Part shown: positions 1 to 10,898 of the stretch, piece after piece
Layout of the letters: every line of letters begins with the position of its first letter
Numbering within the stretch: position 1 is the stretch's first letter
DNA from: Synechococcus sp. Nb3U1
GTDB taxonomy: Bacteria; Cyanobacteriota; Cyanobacteriia; Thermostichales; Thermostichaceae
Length of the DNA stretch: 64,000 nt
Direction: 5' to 3'
Assembly: GCF_021533835.1 (NCBI RefSeq)
Contig: NZ_JAKFYQ010000001.1
Coordinates: forward strand, 377,001-441,000
Position numbers and translations under genes: made by a program
The notes under the pieces: generated by a model
The model's database searches: none
Told to the model about the DNA's origin: nothing
Seen by the model: only the letters and a program-made list of their open reading frames with translations

Positions 1-162
1 GAATGCTGATTTGTCATAACCCTATCGATCCGGGATCTCACCCAAACTCAAGAGAGCGATCCCGAGAGAATTTGCCGGATCTAGTGCCTCCCTTGCCGAT
101 GTCGGGTAGATTTGGCGGTACGGGGTAAACGCCTACAGCACGCTACGCGAACGGTTAATGCT
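1..162. other. Left-edge spacer
   Basis: No convincing gene lies before the first coding region. At about 131-150 there is a short motif (TACAGCACGCTACGCGAACG) of the kind scattered in cyanobacterial spacers, just upstream of the chosen start of the next gene. A related but diverged copy (TTACAGCAGGCTATGCCAACG) sits in the loop of the large hairpin at 44296-44355. Confidence 0.4.
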
Positions 163-906
163 ATGAAATGCCCGATTCAGGATGCTAATCCATCTTCAAC
201 CAATCCAAAGTGCAGCCGGCGGAGAAGACTTTCTCTCCCAGGTTTGGGCCTGGGCTTGTTTCTGGGATCCCTGATGTTGGGGTGGGCGTTCAACCCCTTG
301 GCTTGGGCGCAAGAGGCGGAGCCGGAAGCCGAGGCTTTTGTGCCAGGGGCTAATATCGATCCGCTCTCGCAAATCCGGGTACGCAATGAACTGGTGACGA
401 TCTGCGGCGATTACCGTTGTGAAGGCTATCGCTTTCCGGTGCGGGTGTTGATCAGCCCTGATGACACCTTGGAAACTCTGTTGGAGCGGCTGGATACGGA
501 GATGCTGCGGGAAGTGGATCGGGTGTTTCAAACTCGGTCGGATCTGAATCGCGTCATTGTCGATGGCTATGTCTTTTCAGGGACTCCTACCTTTGTCAGC
601 CGGGAGGTGTTGCTGCAAACGATGTTTGTCCCCCGACACCGCTGGGAGGTGGGCCGCTTTGGGTTGGAGCAGGATGCGGTTTTTTACGCCGAGTTGCTAG
701 GGCAGGTTACCCCGCTCCTCACCCCACCCCCACCTCCGGAGTCAGAACCGGAAGAAACCTTGCCACCGCTGCCGGTTCTACCGCCTGTTGCGCCTGAACC
801 GTTGGAGACACCGGCTCCGGAAGAAACTCCCATTCCGCAAGAGACCCCAGAAGCGCCGCCCCCGCCGGAGGGAGATATCATTGAGCGGCAGCCGATTCAA
901 CCGTAA
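163..906 (+). CDS. Secreted proline-rich hypothetical protein
   Basis: I do not recognise a family. The reading frame opens at 112, but the ATG at 163 is preferred because the upstream residues look like spacer translation. From 163 the protein has a basic N-terminus, a Gly/Leu-rich hydrophobic segment and a likely cleavage near AWA-QE, so it is probably exported. A globular middle contains two cysteines in a short spacing (ICGDYRC). The C-terminal 60 residues are a Pro/Glu-rich tail (PPPPPE, APEETPIPQETPEAP) suggesting an extended periplasmic or wall-spanning linker. It stands alone upstream of the YebC gene in the same direction. Function unknown. Confidence 0.7.
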   Translation: MKCPIQDANPSSTNPKCSRRRRLSLPGLGLGLFLGSLMLGWAFNPLAWAQEAEPEAEAFVPGANIDPLSQIRVRNELVTICGDYRCEGYRFPVRVLISPDDTLETLLERLDTEMLREVDRVFQTRSDLNRVIVDGYVFSGTPTFVSREVLLQTMFVPRHRWEVGRFGLEQDAVFYAELLGQVTPLLTPPPPPESEPEETLPPLPVLPPVAPEPLETPAPEETPIPQETPEAPPPPEGDIIERQPIQP

Positions 907-1047
907 TGGGGTTGGGGGCTTCCATCCCTTTGCAACAACCTGTGTAGGCAACTCCTCCATTGCCCGGTTGAGTCCTGGGCTAGGGTGATCTAGGCTTCAA
1001 AAGAAGGGGATCCCTTCGATTCGATTGCTCTACCAGTGTGCGGCAGC

Positions 1048-1797
1048 ATGGCAGGACATAGTAAATGGGCCAATATTAAGCGGCAAAAGGCCCGTGTAGA
1101 TGCCAAGAAAGGCAGTGTGTTCACCAAACTTTCCCGAGCGATTATCGTGGCGGCTCGCAGTGGTTTACCGGATCCAGACGGGAATTTTCAGTTGCGAGCA
1201 GCGGTGGATAAGGCCAAAGCAGCGGGTATGCCCAACGAGAATATCGAACGGGCGATCGCCAAGGGATCCGGCAATTGGAGCGACGACAGTGCCCTCGAAG
1301 ACGTCCGCTATGAGGGCTACGGCCCTGCGGGGGTAGCCGTTTTGATCGAGGCGATGACCGACAACCGCAACCGGACTGCGGCAGAAGTGCGCGAGGCCTT
1401 CAGCAAAACTGGCGGTAGCCTGGGGGAAACCGGCTGTGTCAGTTGGATGTTTCAGCAAAAAGGGGTGATCAGCCTCGAGGCGGTACCGGATGAAGAAGCC
1501 TTGCTCTTGGCTGTGGCCGAAGCCGGCGGAGATGACCTGAGTACCGATGGCTTGGAAGCAGAAGTGTACTGTGACTACACCCTGTTGGAGCAGGTGGCCA
1601 CCCATCTCAAAAAAGAGGGCTACCACGTTCAGGATGTGGGTATTCGCTGGATCCCGTCCAACGGGGTGCAAGTGGACGATGCCGATACCGCCAAGCTGGT
1701 GCTCAATCTGATGGAGCGCCTGGATAACCTGGACGATGTGCAAAATGTCTATGCCAATTTTGAGATCGATGAGGCAGTCATGGAGAGCCTGGTCTAA
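1048..1797 (+). CDS. YebC/PmpR family DNA-binding regulatory protein
   Basis: This is a 249-residue member of the YebC/TACO1 family, conserved cytoplasmic proteins described as transcriptional regulators and more recently as helpers of ribosomes stalled on proline stretches. The N-terminus MAGHSKWANIKRQKARVD is the family hallmark, so the ATG at 1048 is chosen over the GTG at 1036. Other family blocks follow, including GRAIAKGSG-like (ERAIAKGSG), DNRNRTA and GSLGETGCVSWMF. Length is normal and the frame is intact. It is monocistronic, followed by a 178-base spacer with predicted RNA structure before alaX. Confidence 0.95.
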   Translation: MAGHSKWANIKRQKARVDAKKGSVFTKLSRAIIVAARSGLPDPDGNFQLRAAVDKAKAAGMPNENIERAIAKGSGNWSDDSALEDVRYEGYGPAGVAVLIEAMTDNRNRTAAEVREAFSKTGGSLGETGCVSWMFQQKGVISLEAVPDEEALLLAVAEAGGDDLSTDGLEAEVYCDYTLLEQVATHLKKEGYHVQDVGIRWIPSNGVQVDDADTAKLVLNLMERLDNLDDVQNVYANFEIDEAVMESLV

Positions 1798-1858
1798 AAT
1801 AGGTGTTTCCAGCTCCTGCAGAAGGCCACAATCAGGGCTAACTTCTAACTTAAGGCAA

Positions 1859-1944
1859 CAGCACGAGGGCCTCTCCAGAGGGAGAAAGGCTGCGTAGTGC
1901 TGATCTTGGGAATCCCCACTGGGAACCTTCAGCTATCGTGAAGG
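1859..1944 (+). other. Structured leader between yebC and alaX
   Basis: Two nested or adjacent hairpins can be drawn by eye. CAGCAC (1859-1864) pairs with GTGCTG (1897-1902) around inner complementary blocks. A second 6-bp stem is CCTTCA (1926-1931) with TGAAGG (1939-1944), loop 7. The second stem ends about 30 bases before the alaX start. No U-tract follows, so it is not a plain terminator. It could be a leader regulating alaX, a YebC transcript end, or chance. Confidence 0.3.
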
Positions 1945-1975
1945 ACAGTTTGCAACAAGGACGACTGCACGACTG

Positions 1976-2683
1976 ATGACGGAAGAACTATTTCGGGCAG
2001 ATGCCTATCTCACCACCTGCCAAGCCAAGGTGATCGCCCTTGTGGATAACGGGATCCAACTGGATCGAACGATCTTTTACCCAACAGGGGGCGGGCAACC
2101 GGGCGATACGGGATCCCTGACCACGGCGGATGGTCGCGTCATCTCGATAGTCGATACCCAAAAGCGGGAAACGGGTATTGTTCATATTCCGGCAGAGGGA
2201 TCCCCATCTCTGAACATCGGGGATGAAGTTACCGCCCGCATCGATTGGGAACGCCGCTATCGCCATATGCGCATGCACACGGCTTTACACCTGCTCTGTG
2301 CGGTGGTTAAGGGTGGGGTGACCGGAGGACAAGTGGGGGAAAGCAAAAGCCGCCTAGACTTTGATATCCCTGGGGAAAAGCCCGACAAAGAAACCCTGAC
2401 AGCCCGCCTGAATGAACTGGTACAGGGGAATCATGCAGTGCAGCCCCGCTGGGTCAGCGATGAAGAATTAGAGGCCAATCCCAGCCTAGTGCGCACTATG
2501 TCGGTTAAGCCCCCCACTGGCCAGGGACAAGTGCGCCTGCTGGAAATTGAGTGTGTGGATTTGCAGCCCTGCGGGGGCACTCATGTGCGGGCGACCGGAG
2601 AAATCGGCCAGTTGCTGGTGAGCAAGATCGAAAGCAAGGGCAAACAAAACCGCCGTATTGTAGTCAGCTTGGTGGATCCCTAA
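1976..2683 (+). CDS. alaX: Alanyl-tRNA editing protein (AlaX-type)
   Basis: AlaX proteins are free-standing homologues of the AlaRS editing domain that deacylate Ser-tRNA(Ala) (and some Gly-tRNA(Ala)) in the cytoplasm. The 235-residue protein has the two zinc-binding motifs of the family: HTALH (H101, H105) and CGGTH (C200, H204). The GGGQPGDTG block near residue 38-46 is the AlaX/AlaRS N-terminal editing signature. The ATG at 1976 gives normal length. It stands alone and faces the convergent ndhB gene with about 96 bases between them. The zinc ligands are complete, so it is probably active. Confidence 0.93.
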   Translation: MTEELFRADAYLTTCQAKVIALVDNGIQLDRTIFYPTGGGQPGDTGSLTTADGRVISIVDTQKRETGIVHIPAEGSPSLNIGDEVTARIDWERRYRHMRMHTALHLLCAVVKGGVTGGQVGESKSRLDFDIPGEKPDKETLTARLNELVQGNHAVQPRWVSDEELEANPSLVRTMSVKPPTGQGQVRLLEIECVDLQPCGGTHVRATGEIGQLLVSKIESKGKQNRRIVVSLVDP

Positions 2684-2779
2684 GACCTCCCGAGATAAGG
2701 AGGATCCGCAAAGGTTCAGCCGAGGGCTCCCTATGACCCAGTGGGTTGGGAAAACTTCAACCTGCGCGACTAGAAGGGC

Positions 2780-4360
2780 TCAACCATCGGCGGTTGTGAA
2801 AGCCCCCAAAGCCCCATCCACCCTAGCCTGGAGACGGGTTGATTCTGAAGTGGGAGCCTGTGCCGTCGGGAACCCCAAGAATGGGCTTTGCTCCACCGCC
2901 TGGGTGGATAGAGTAAACAAGGGGTTGGAGAGGATCCCGGCAAAGATGGTTGCCACCAGAGTAAATACCATGCCGACCCGTAGAGCTTGCATGCCTTCCT
3001 CTTGCCAGTTGGTCTCAGGGTAGTTTTGCACCGAAACCGACATCTCTTGCGGCTCTTTGACCACAATTGTTTTCACCACCCGCACGTAGTAGTAGATCGA
3101 AATAACACTGGTGACCAACCCCACCAACACGAGGGTATAGGCGCCCGCCTGCCAACCGGCCCAGAATAGATACAGCTTGCCGAAGAAGCCCGCTAGAGGA
3201 GGCAGCCCCCCCAGCGAGAGCAGACAAATGCTCAAACACAGGGTGAGGAAGGGATCCTTCTGGTAGAGGCCGCTGTACTCGTTGATTTCGTCGGTGCCGG
3301 TCTTGAGGCTGAACAGGGTAATGCACAAGAAGGCCCCCAAGTTCATGACCAGGTAGACCAACAGGTAGAAAATCAAACTGGCGTAGCCCGCTTCTGTGCC
3401 CACCACTAGCCCAATCAGGACAAAGCCCGCTTGCCCAATCGAGGAATAGGCCAGTAGCCGCTTGAGACGGGTTTGAGTGATTGCCACCACATTTCCCAGC
3501 ACCATAGTCAAAATCGCCAACACCGATAAAACGGCCTGCCACTCTTCCGTCATGGCTGGGAAGACCGTTGCCAAAAACCGCACCGCCAGGGCAAACCCTG
3601 CCGCTTTGGATCCCACCGACAAGAAGGCCACCACCGGAGTTGGGGATCCCTCATAAACATCGGGCGTCCACTGGTGAAAGGGCACCGCTGCCAACTTAAA
3701 GCCGATGCCCCCAATGCAGAGCACCAAGGCGATGATCCCCACCAGGCCCGCATCCCCCATGTGCAGCGCGATCGCCTCCAGATGGGTTTGCCCACCCGAC
3801 AGGCCGTAGAGCAGCGACATGCCGTAGAGGAAAATTGCCGTGCTACTGGCCCCGATCAAGAGATACTTCAGGGCCGCCTCCGAGGAGCGCGGATCTTTTT
3901 TGGTGTAGCCGGCCATCAGGTAGCTGGCGATGCCCAGAGTTTCCAAGGCAACAAAGACCATGATTAGATCGGTAGCACCCGAGAGGAACATGCCCCCCAC
4001 GGTAGCCGTGAGCAACAACACATAAAACTCGCCGGTGGCCGTCCCCGACTGGACAATGTAGCGCTCCGCCATCATCACCGTCAGCAGAGCTGTACCCACC
4101 ACCAAGCCCCGGAACAAAATGCTGACGGGATCTGCCGCGAAGCTCCCCAAAAAGCTCTCCGGTTGCGGCTGCTGCCACTGCAAAACTAGAGTGACCAAAG
4201 CCCCGACTAGGCCCAAGATCGATAGAACCGGCAGGCTTTTGCGAACGGATGAGCCGCCCACCAAGTCCACCACTAGCACCAACAGGAGGGTGAGAGTGAC
4301 GACTACCTCCGGCCAAATGGCACCGGCATGCAAACTTGCGGTTGGGGCAAAGATGTCCAT
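2780..4360 (-). CDS. ndhB: NAD(P)H-quinone oxidoreductase subunit 2 (NdhB)
   Basis: NdhB is a core membrane subunit of cyanobacterial NDH-1, which takes electrons from ferredoxin into plastoquinone for respiration and cyclic electron flow and pumps protons. The 526-residue protein is hydrophobic throughout, with about 14 membrane segments. It contains the conserved antiporter-like core ([22 protein letters not shown], with the central Lys/His region [17 protein letters not shown]). Start at [13 protein letters not shown] is consistent with family N-termini. In cyanobacteria ndhB usually stands apart from other ndh genes, as here; ndhCKJ is 34 kb away in this window. Confidence 0.97.
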   Translation of the reverse strand: MDIFAPTASLHAGAIWPEVVVTLTLLLVLVVDLVGGSSVRKSLPVLSILGLVGALVTLVLQWQQPQPESFLGSFAADPVSILFRGLVVGTALLTVMMAERYIVQSGTATGEFYVLLLTATVGGMFLSGATDLIMVFVALETLGIASYLMAGYTKKDPRSSEAALKYLLIGASSTAIFLYGMSLLYGLSGGQTHLEAIALHMGDAGLVGIIALVLCIGGIGFKLAAVPFHQWTPDVYEGSPTPVVAFLSVGSKAAGFALAVRFLATVFPAMTEEWQAVLSVLAILTMVLGNVVAITQTRLKRLLAYSSIGQAGFVLIGLVVGTEAGYASLIFYLLVYLVMNLGAFLCITLFSLKTGTDEINEYSGLYQKDPFLTLCLSICLLSLGGLPPLAGFFGKLYLFWAGWQAGAYTLVLVGLVTSVISIYYYVRVVKTIVVKEPQEMSVSVQNYPETNWQEEGMQALRVGMVFTLVATIFAGILSNPLFTLSTQAVEQSPFLGFPTAQAPTSESTRLQARVDGALGAFTTADG

Positions 4361-4449
4361 AAGGAGAATCTATGAAGAGAGATTACAAGTGGACTGCCCC
4401 CAGCATACCGCGATTTATTTCCCGCTCTCATTTGTATCTCTCAATCGTC

Positions 4450-5748
4450 TCAATAGAGCTTGGCACTAGAGGTGAGCACCAATTTCAGACGGGCATGGAT
4501 CAGATCCAACTGGGCCAACCCCAGGTCAATTTCTCCGTCGATGACAATGCCGGTGTTGATCAGCCGATCCAAGAGTTCCAATAGGGATCCTTCGCGGTGG
4601 GGCTGTCCAGGGTAGTAGTCCCCTTTGCGGGGCAAGAGGGTGCCCAAATCCCCGAGATCCACATTTAAGTCGGCGGGGTCAATCTGAAAAATGTCGCAAA
4701 TGTGCCAAATCTGATCCCGTAGGGTTTGCAGGCTGGTACCGGCCCGTTCAATTTGTTCTGGCGAGAGGCGATTTGCCTCCATTTGGCGCACCACCTGGGC
4801 TTCCATGAGCTGCCGCAACAGTTCCACCAAAGTCAGCACCAGCGAGGCCAAACCTGCCTCCGGTCGCTCCTGGGAATGGATGAGCGGGGATCCCGACGGG
4901 GCCATTTGGCTCAGCTCTTCCGGTTGAGCAGGGGTAATGGAAAGGCGGGGCAAAGGATCTGCTGCCGGAGTCGAGATCCAGTGATCGAAGGGCTGAGACA
5001 GTTGCGCCAACTCCAGCAGATGCAGACGGGGATCGCAGGCGGCCTGTTGGCGTTCTTCCGGCAGGTTATAGCCCCAACCGGCCAGAAACAAAACTAAATC
5101 CTGCAGGGCGGGTACCGCTTTGACCTGCTCCAGGGTCTGCAGGCGATCCTCCACAAACCACAGATCGGCAGCAGGCAGTTGGGCTGCCGAGAGCAACCGT
5201 TGCAAGGTTGTGGATTTGGAGGCACGTACCTCTTTACCCAAAATGTGGTGGCGCGGTAGCTGGATCCCTTCCCCCCGTAGCAGTTGCTCGATAAACCGCC
5301 CCTCTTTGGTGCTGATGATCACCAGGCGTGGATCCCCGGCAGTCCTCATCTGGCGCAACCAAGCTCCAACCCCAGGGTAAAACCGATGCAACCCCAGCCA
5401 ACTCTGTAGATCCGAGCCCATCCACTCATCCCGCACCTGATCCAGGGTTTGGGCCAAGGCGTTCGGAGGGATCCCGGATTGTTGTAACAACTGCTGCCGC
5501 TGGGTGGGCCAATCCTGCCGCAGATCCGGCTCTGGGATCCCCTGCTGCAACCCCCACACCAGCAAGGGCATTTCCCAGCCGGTCTCGATCAAAGGGCGTA
5601 GGCGATCAAAGGCGGGACGCAAGGGATCCAACTGGGCATCGGCAAGCCCCCAAATCTGCTGGCAAACCCGAACAGCGGTGGCGAAATACTCCGCCAACCC
5701 ATCGCAAATCACCCCATCAAAATCTAGAGCCAAAAGGCGGGGGTGCAT
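4450..5748 (-). CDS. HAD-like hydrolase fused to a GvpK-like domain
   Basis: Residues 1 to about 250 form a HAD-superfamily domain: the nucleophile motif LALDFDGVICDG places D9 and D11, VIISTKEG looks like motif II, and WFVEDRLQTL the late acidic motif. Residues about 295-432 match the gas-vesicle protein GvpK in my memory: LVLTLVELLRQLMEAQVVRQME, an acidic IDPADLNVDLGDLGTLLP block, then LLELLDRLINTG and LAQLDLIHARLKLVLTS. The frame is continuous. An internal ATG at 4905 (Met282), with GGAAGAG upstream, could start a stand-alone GvpK. No other gas-vesicle gene is in the window, so the role of the GvpK part is unclear. The HAD part resembles cyanobacterial phosphoglycolate-phosphatase-like proteins but its substrate cannot be told. 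Confidence 0.75.
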   Translation of the reverse strand: MHPRLLALDFDGVICDGLAEYFATAVRVCQQIWGLADAQLDPLRPAFDRLRPLIETGWEMPLLVWGLQQGIPEPDLRQDWPTQRQQLLQQSGIPPNALAQTLDQVRDEWMGSDLQSWLGLHRFYPGVGAWLRQMRTAGDPRLVIISTKEGRFIEQLLRGEGIQLPRHHILGKEVRASKSTTLQRLLSAAQLPAADLWFVEDRLQTLEQVKAVPALQDLVLFLAGWGYNLPEERQQAACDPRLHLLELAQLSQPFDHWISTPAADPLPRLSITPAQPEELSQMAPSGSPLIHSQERPEAGLASLVLTLVELLRQLMEAQVVRQMEANRLSPEQIERAGTSLQTLRDQIWHICDIFQIDPADLNVDLGDLGTLLPRKGDYYPGQPHREGSLLELLDRLINTGIVIDGEIDLGLAQLDLIHARLKLVLTSSAKLY

Positions 5749-5777
5749 GGGTGAGGCCCCCTAGAGCAGCAGCTCGC

Positions 5778-6425
5778 TCAGGATTCTGAGATGGTCACGG
5801 ACTTGATTTCCACCGGAGCTACCGGGCGATCCTGAGGTCCGGTGCGAGCGGTTGCGATGGCATCTAGCACCTCGTCCCCCTCGATCAGTTGCCCAAAGAT
5901 CGTGTAGTTGGGGGGGAGGGGATAGTCGGCGTGCATGATGAAAAATTGGCTGCCGTTGGTGTTGGGTCCAGCATTGGCCATGGCCAAAATGCCACGATTG
6001 TAGGGGCGCTGCACCGGCTCATCCTGAAAGCGATACCCCGGCCCACCGCGTCCGGTACCTGTGGGATCCCCGCCTTGGATCATGAAACCCCGAATCACCC
6101 GGTGAAAAATCACCCCATCGTAGAAATTCTCATTGGCCAAAAAGACGAAATTGTTGACGGTGAGGGGAGCCTCTTGCGGGAACAGTTCCAGCGTCATCGT
6201 TCCGGCGGTGGTCTCCAGGGTGGCCGTGTAGGACTTAGCCGGGTCGATCACCATCGGAGGGGGACTGTCGTAGGTTTTCACTTCTTTGCCCAATTGTTGT
6301 GCCAGGAGCAAATCATAGGAAGAATGCGGGCTAGCCGAGACGGGAAGAATGCTTAACCCCACCCAAAACAACACCATTAGCACCGTCAGCTTTAACAGGT
6401 GGGCCATCCTAGGTTGCACGCGCAT
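5778..6425 (-). CDS. Secreted cyclophilin-type peptidyl-prolyl isomerase
   Basis: Peptidyl-prolyl cis-trans isomerase of the cyclophilin family, 215 residues from the ATG at 6425; the ATG at 6407 (MAHLLK) is an alternative. The first 31 residues are a signal peptide ending VSA-SP, so it acts in the periplasm or thylakoid lumen. The cyclophilin core is plain: FHRVIRGFMIQGGDPTGTGRGGPGYRF, with the catalytic Arg in FHRVI, then MANAGPNTNGSQFFI. It lies 29 bases downstream of the HAD-GvpK gene's far end, same strand; they may share a transcript. Folding helper for exported proteins is the likely role. Confidence 0.93.
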   Translation of the reverse strand: MRVQPRMAHLLKLTVLMVLFWVGLSILPVSASPHSSYDLLLAQQLGKEVKTYDSPPPMVIDPAKSYTATLETTAGTMTLELFPQEAPLTVNNFVFLANENFYDGVIFHRVIRGFMIQGGDPTGTGRGGPGYRFQDEPVQRPYNRGILAMANAGPNTNGSQFFIMHADYPLPPNYTIFGQLIEGDEVLDAIATARTGPQDRPVAPVEIKSVTISES

Positions 6426-6559
6426 GTCACTTGCAAGAACGCTCCGTGATTATCCTACCCTCTCTTAAGGTTTTCTGGAGGCTAATGGGATCCTGTGCGG
6501 GGATCTACTAATCTGTGTGGGGATCTGGTTTTTGCCAGAGTCCGTCTGGCCGTCACTGA

Positions 6560-7852
<1,293 letters not shown>

Positions 7853-7893
7853 ACTGAGCTCTAGGAACGGCAGGTGCGGGATTCTCGGGTGAG

Positions 7894-8598
7894 CTAGAGC
7901 AAATACTGGGCCCACTCTTCCACCACTTCGGGGGTGCCATACCAGCGCCGTCCGCCCCGCCCGGAATGGTAACAATCGGGCAAGGTGATGTTGGTAGCCC
8001 CCTGCAAATGGGCGGCCTCGATCGGGGTGATGCCATCCCCCCACAGTTCCCCTTGGCCGGCGGTGAGCAGATAGCTGTTGTAGGCCAGCCAAGTGAGGTA
8101 GTTCTCCCGCAGGGATCCCAGCCCCAATTGCTGCCCCCGAATGACTTTGCCCGCCACGCAAATGTAGTTCACCTGCGGCCAGAAAGCGCCGGGATAGTGA
8201 TCATTGACAAAGTCCAAATTGCGCTTTGTCCAGCGTTCTTGACTGGTATGGGGGGATCCCAGGCTGATCAACGTGGCAACCTGATCTCGCCCCCCCCACA
8301 CCTGCCCCCAGTAGGGTACGGATCCTAAGTAGATACGCGCAATCCAGCCGCCCGCTGAGTGGGCCACCAAGTTGACCTGTTTAGTGCCAAACTCCTGCAG
8401 TGTCTGTTGCAGGGTGGTATGCAAAACCTTGAGGATGGGGGTGATCGGCCTTCCTCCCACCGTTGGCAGCCAACTGCGCACCCGCAAAGGCACCACCCGT
8501 GCCGGAAAACCGCATGCTTCCAGAGTTTGGCACAAAGGCTCGTATTCCAGGGCACCCGCCAGATAACCGGGCAAAATCACCGTTGGCAAAGGATTCAT
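7894..8598 (-). CDS. Lipase-like alpha/beta hydrolase
   Basis: A 234-residue alpha/beta hydrolase of the esterase/lipase type. The nucleophile elbow AHSAGGW places the catalytic Ser at residue 81, in a GxSxG variant (HSAGG preceded by A). Later DGITPIEAAHL supplies the acidic residue region and DCYHSGRGG the likely catalytic His. The start MNPLPTVILPGYLAG leads straight into the first strand and an oxyanion-type loop, so there is no signal peptide and it is cytoplasmic. It lies 3 bases after the GNAT gene and is probably co-transcribed. Substrate unknown. Confidence 0.85.
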   Translation of the reverse strand: MNPLPTVILPGYLAGALEYEPLCQTLEACGFPARVVPLRVRSWLPTVGGRPITPILKVLHTTLQQTLQEFGTKQVNLVAHSAGGWIARIYLGSVPYWGQVWGGRDQVATLISLGSPHTSQERWTKRNLDFVNDHYPGAFWPQVNYICVAGKVIRGQQLGLGSLRENYLTWLAYNSYLLTAGQGELWGDGITPIEAAHLQGATNITLPDCYHSGRGGRRWYGTPEVVEEWAQYLL

Positions 8599-8601
8599 GG
8601 G

Positions 8602-9255
<654 letters not shown>

Positions 9256-9311
9256 TCATCAGAGACTGAAAGGAAGGACAAGATCTACTCTTACGGCTCT
9301 ATAAACAGACT

Positions 9312-10031
9312 ATGGCTCTTCCTGGCACCGGTACGCTTGTAAATACCCTCGCCATTATGGTGGGTAGCGCCATTGGCTGGGGATTGGGCAGCCGTCTGCC
9401 GGAACGAATCGGCCAAACCGTGTTGCAAGCACTGGGATCCCTAGTATTGATCTTGGGCATCCAGATGGCCCTCACCCTCAGCAGTGCTGCCCAGTCGGTG
9501 ACCGTCTTGATTGCCCTAGTATTGGGGGCGGTGTTGGGGGAGTGGATCAACATCGAAGCCGCCTTCGAGCGAGTTGGGCAAGCCCTAGAAAAACAAATGA
9601 GCTGCTGGTTTGGCTCCAGCCCAATCACTCAAGCCTTCGTCGTCACCAGCATCCTGTTTGTGGTCGGCCCCATGACGTTGCTGGGATCCATTCAGGATGG
9701 CCTCGGGGATCCCTCGCTGTTGTTGATCAAGGCGGCCTTAGATGGGATTGCCACCATCGCCTTTACCACCAGCCTCGGTTGGGGCACCCTGTTTTCCGCT
9801 GTGCCGGTGCTTCTGTTTCAGGGGGGAGTGGCTCTGTTGGCGCGGCAGTTGCAGCCCCTACTGCGCCCAGAGATGATCGCGGCTTTGGAGGCCACCGGCG
9901 GGATCCTGATCTTGGGTATCGGCATCAACCTGCTCGGCCTGACACGCCTGCGGGTGGGGAATCTATTGCCAGCTCTGCTGATCGTGGAGCTGCTGGTGGG
10001 ATTGCTGACGGTCTGGGATCTAAACTTTTAG
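9312..10031 (+). CDS. DUF554 family membrane protein
   Basis: A 239-residue integral membrane protein of the DUF554 (YdfK/YqgA) family. The family opening, G-T-L-V-N-T-L-A-I-M-V-G-S-A-I-G-W-G, is clear, followed by about six or seven hydrophobic segments, the conserved VGPMTLLGSIQDGL loop and a C-terminal GINLLGLTRLRVGNLLPAL. Transport or channel function has been suggested for the family but not proved. It ends 63 bases before dppA; that gap holds an IS-end relic (see 10038-10098). Confidence 0.9.
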   Translation: MALPGTGTLVNTLAIMVGSAIGWGLGSRLPERIGQTVLQALGSLVLILGIQMALTLSSAAQSVTVLIALVLGAVLGEWINIEAAFERVGQALEKQMSCWFGSSPITQAFVVTSILFVVGPMTLLGSIQDGLGDPSLLLIKAALDGIATIAFTTSLGWGTLFSAVPVLLFQGGVALLARQLQPLLRPEMIAALEATGGILILGIGINLLGLTRLRVGNLLPALLIVELLVGLLTVWDLNF

Positions 10032-10037
10032 CTAATC

Positions 10038-10103
10038 GGCGGGTAGACCGCAGGTCGTTCCTAGCCCCGCACTGTCCCAGAGGTCAGCATCAGGATGAAA
10101 GTT
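10038..10103. repeat. Relic of an IS200/IS605 left end upstream of dppA
   Basis: Bases 10038-10075 are identical over 38 nt to 44227-44264, the left terminus of the IS element at 44226-46131. Similarity resumes further on (AGGTCAG, then GGATGAAAG), so it reaches the dppA start codon at 10095. The base before the match is not preceded by TTGAT here (CTAAT instead). No right end or transposase follows. This is either a decayed element, a short non-autonomous derivative, or an end captured by recombination. It now supplies the leader of dppA. Confidence 0.75.
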
Positions 10104-10898
10104 TATATCAGCGCCGATATCGAGGGGATCACCGCCATCGACCATTGGGATGAAGCCACCATCGGCCAACCGGGCTATGAGCTGTTTCGGGAGCAAATGA
10201 CCCGTGAAGTCATTGCCGCTTGCGAGGGATCCCTGGCTGCCGGAGCCACCCATATCACCGTCAAAGATGCCCATGATTCTGGGCGTAATCTTATCCCTGA
10301 CCGACTTCCCGAGGCGGTACACCTGATCCGTGGCTGGAGCGGGCACCCCTACTGCATGGTGCAGGAGTTGGATCGCAGTTACGATGCTTTGATCCTGATT
10401 GGCTACCATTCCCCTGCCGGATCCGGTGCCAACCCCCTCGCCCACACCTACACCACCGAAGTGAGCCAAATCCGACTGAATGGCCAACGCATTGCCGAGT
10501 TCCATTTGGTCAGCTTCACCGCCGCCTACGAAGGAATCCCGGTGGTTTTTCTGTCCGGAGATGCCGATCTGTGTGCCGCTGCCAAAGCCTATGATCCTAA
10601 AATTCAAACTGTAATCACCCACACAGGGATTGGCCAATCGGTGATTGCCCAGCATCCGCAGCGCGCTATACAAGCCATCCGACAAGGGGTAGAAGGATCC
10701 CTGAGGCAGTTAAAGGAGTATCAACCTCGCCCACTCCCGGCTCACTTTCTCCTGGAAGTGGACTACAAAGAGCCTACCCGCGCCTATCGCAAGTCTTTTT
10801 ATCCCGGTTGCCAGTTGGTTTCGGATTCTACGGTTCATCTGGAGGTTGCCGATTGGTTCGAGGTGTTGCGGGCCCTGGAGTTCATCGTGCTGAGCTAG
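10095..10898 (+). CDS. M55 family D-aminopeptidase (DppA-like)
   Basis: A 267-residue zinc peptidase of family M55, typified by Bacillus DppA, a cytoplasmic D-amino-acid-specific aminopeptidase. The metal-binding N-terminus YISADIEGITAIDHW (Asp and Glu ligands) is characteristic, followed by HITVKDAHDSGRN (Asp/His) and LIGYHSPAG (His). FHLVSFTAAYEGIPVVFLSGD is the conserved core. Length is normal. The start codon lies in an IS-derived relic, so its leader is probably not ancestral. It converges with mnmH and overlaps it by 17 bases. Likely role is peptide or peptidoglycan-fragment recycling. Confidence 0.9.
   Translation: MKVYISADIEGITAIDHWDEATIGQPGYELFREQMTREVIAACEGSLAAGATHITVKDAHDSGRNLIPDRLPEAVHLIRGWSGHPYCMVQELDRSYDALILIGYHSPAGSGANPLAHTYTTEVSQIRLNGQRIAEFHLVSFTAAYEGIPVVFLSGDADLCAAAKAYDPKIQTVITHTGIGQSVIAQHPQRAIQAIRQGVEGSLRQLKEYQPRPLPAHFLLEVDYKEPTRAYRKSFYPGCQLVSDSTVHLEVADWFEVLRALEFIVLS

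Noticed and set aside
4450..4905. A gas-vesicle gene cluster
   Set aside because: Only the GvpK-like domain is present; no gvpA, gvpC, gvpN or others flank it.
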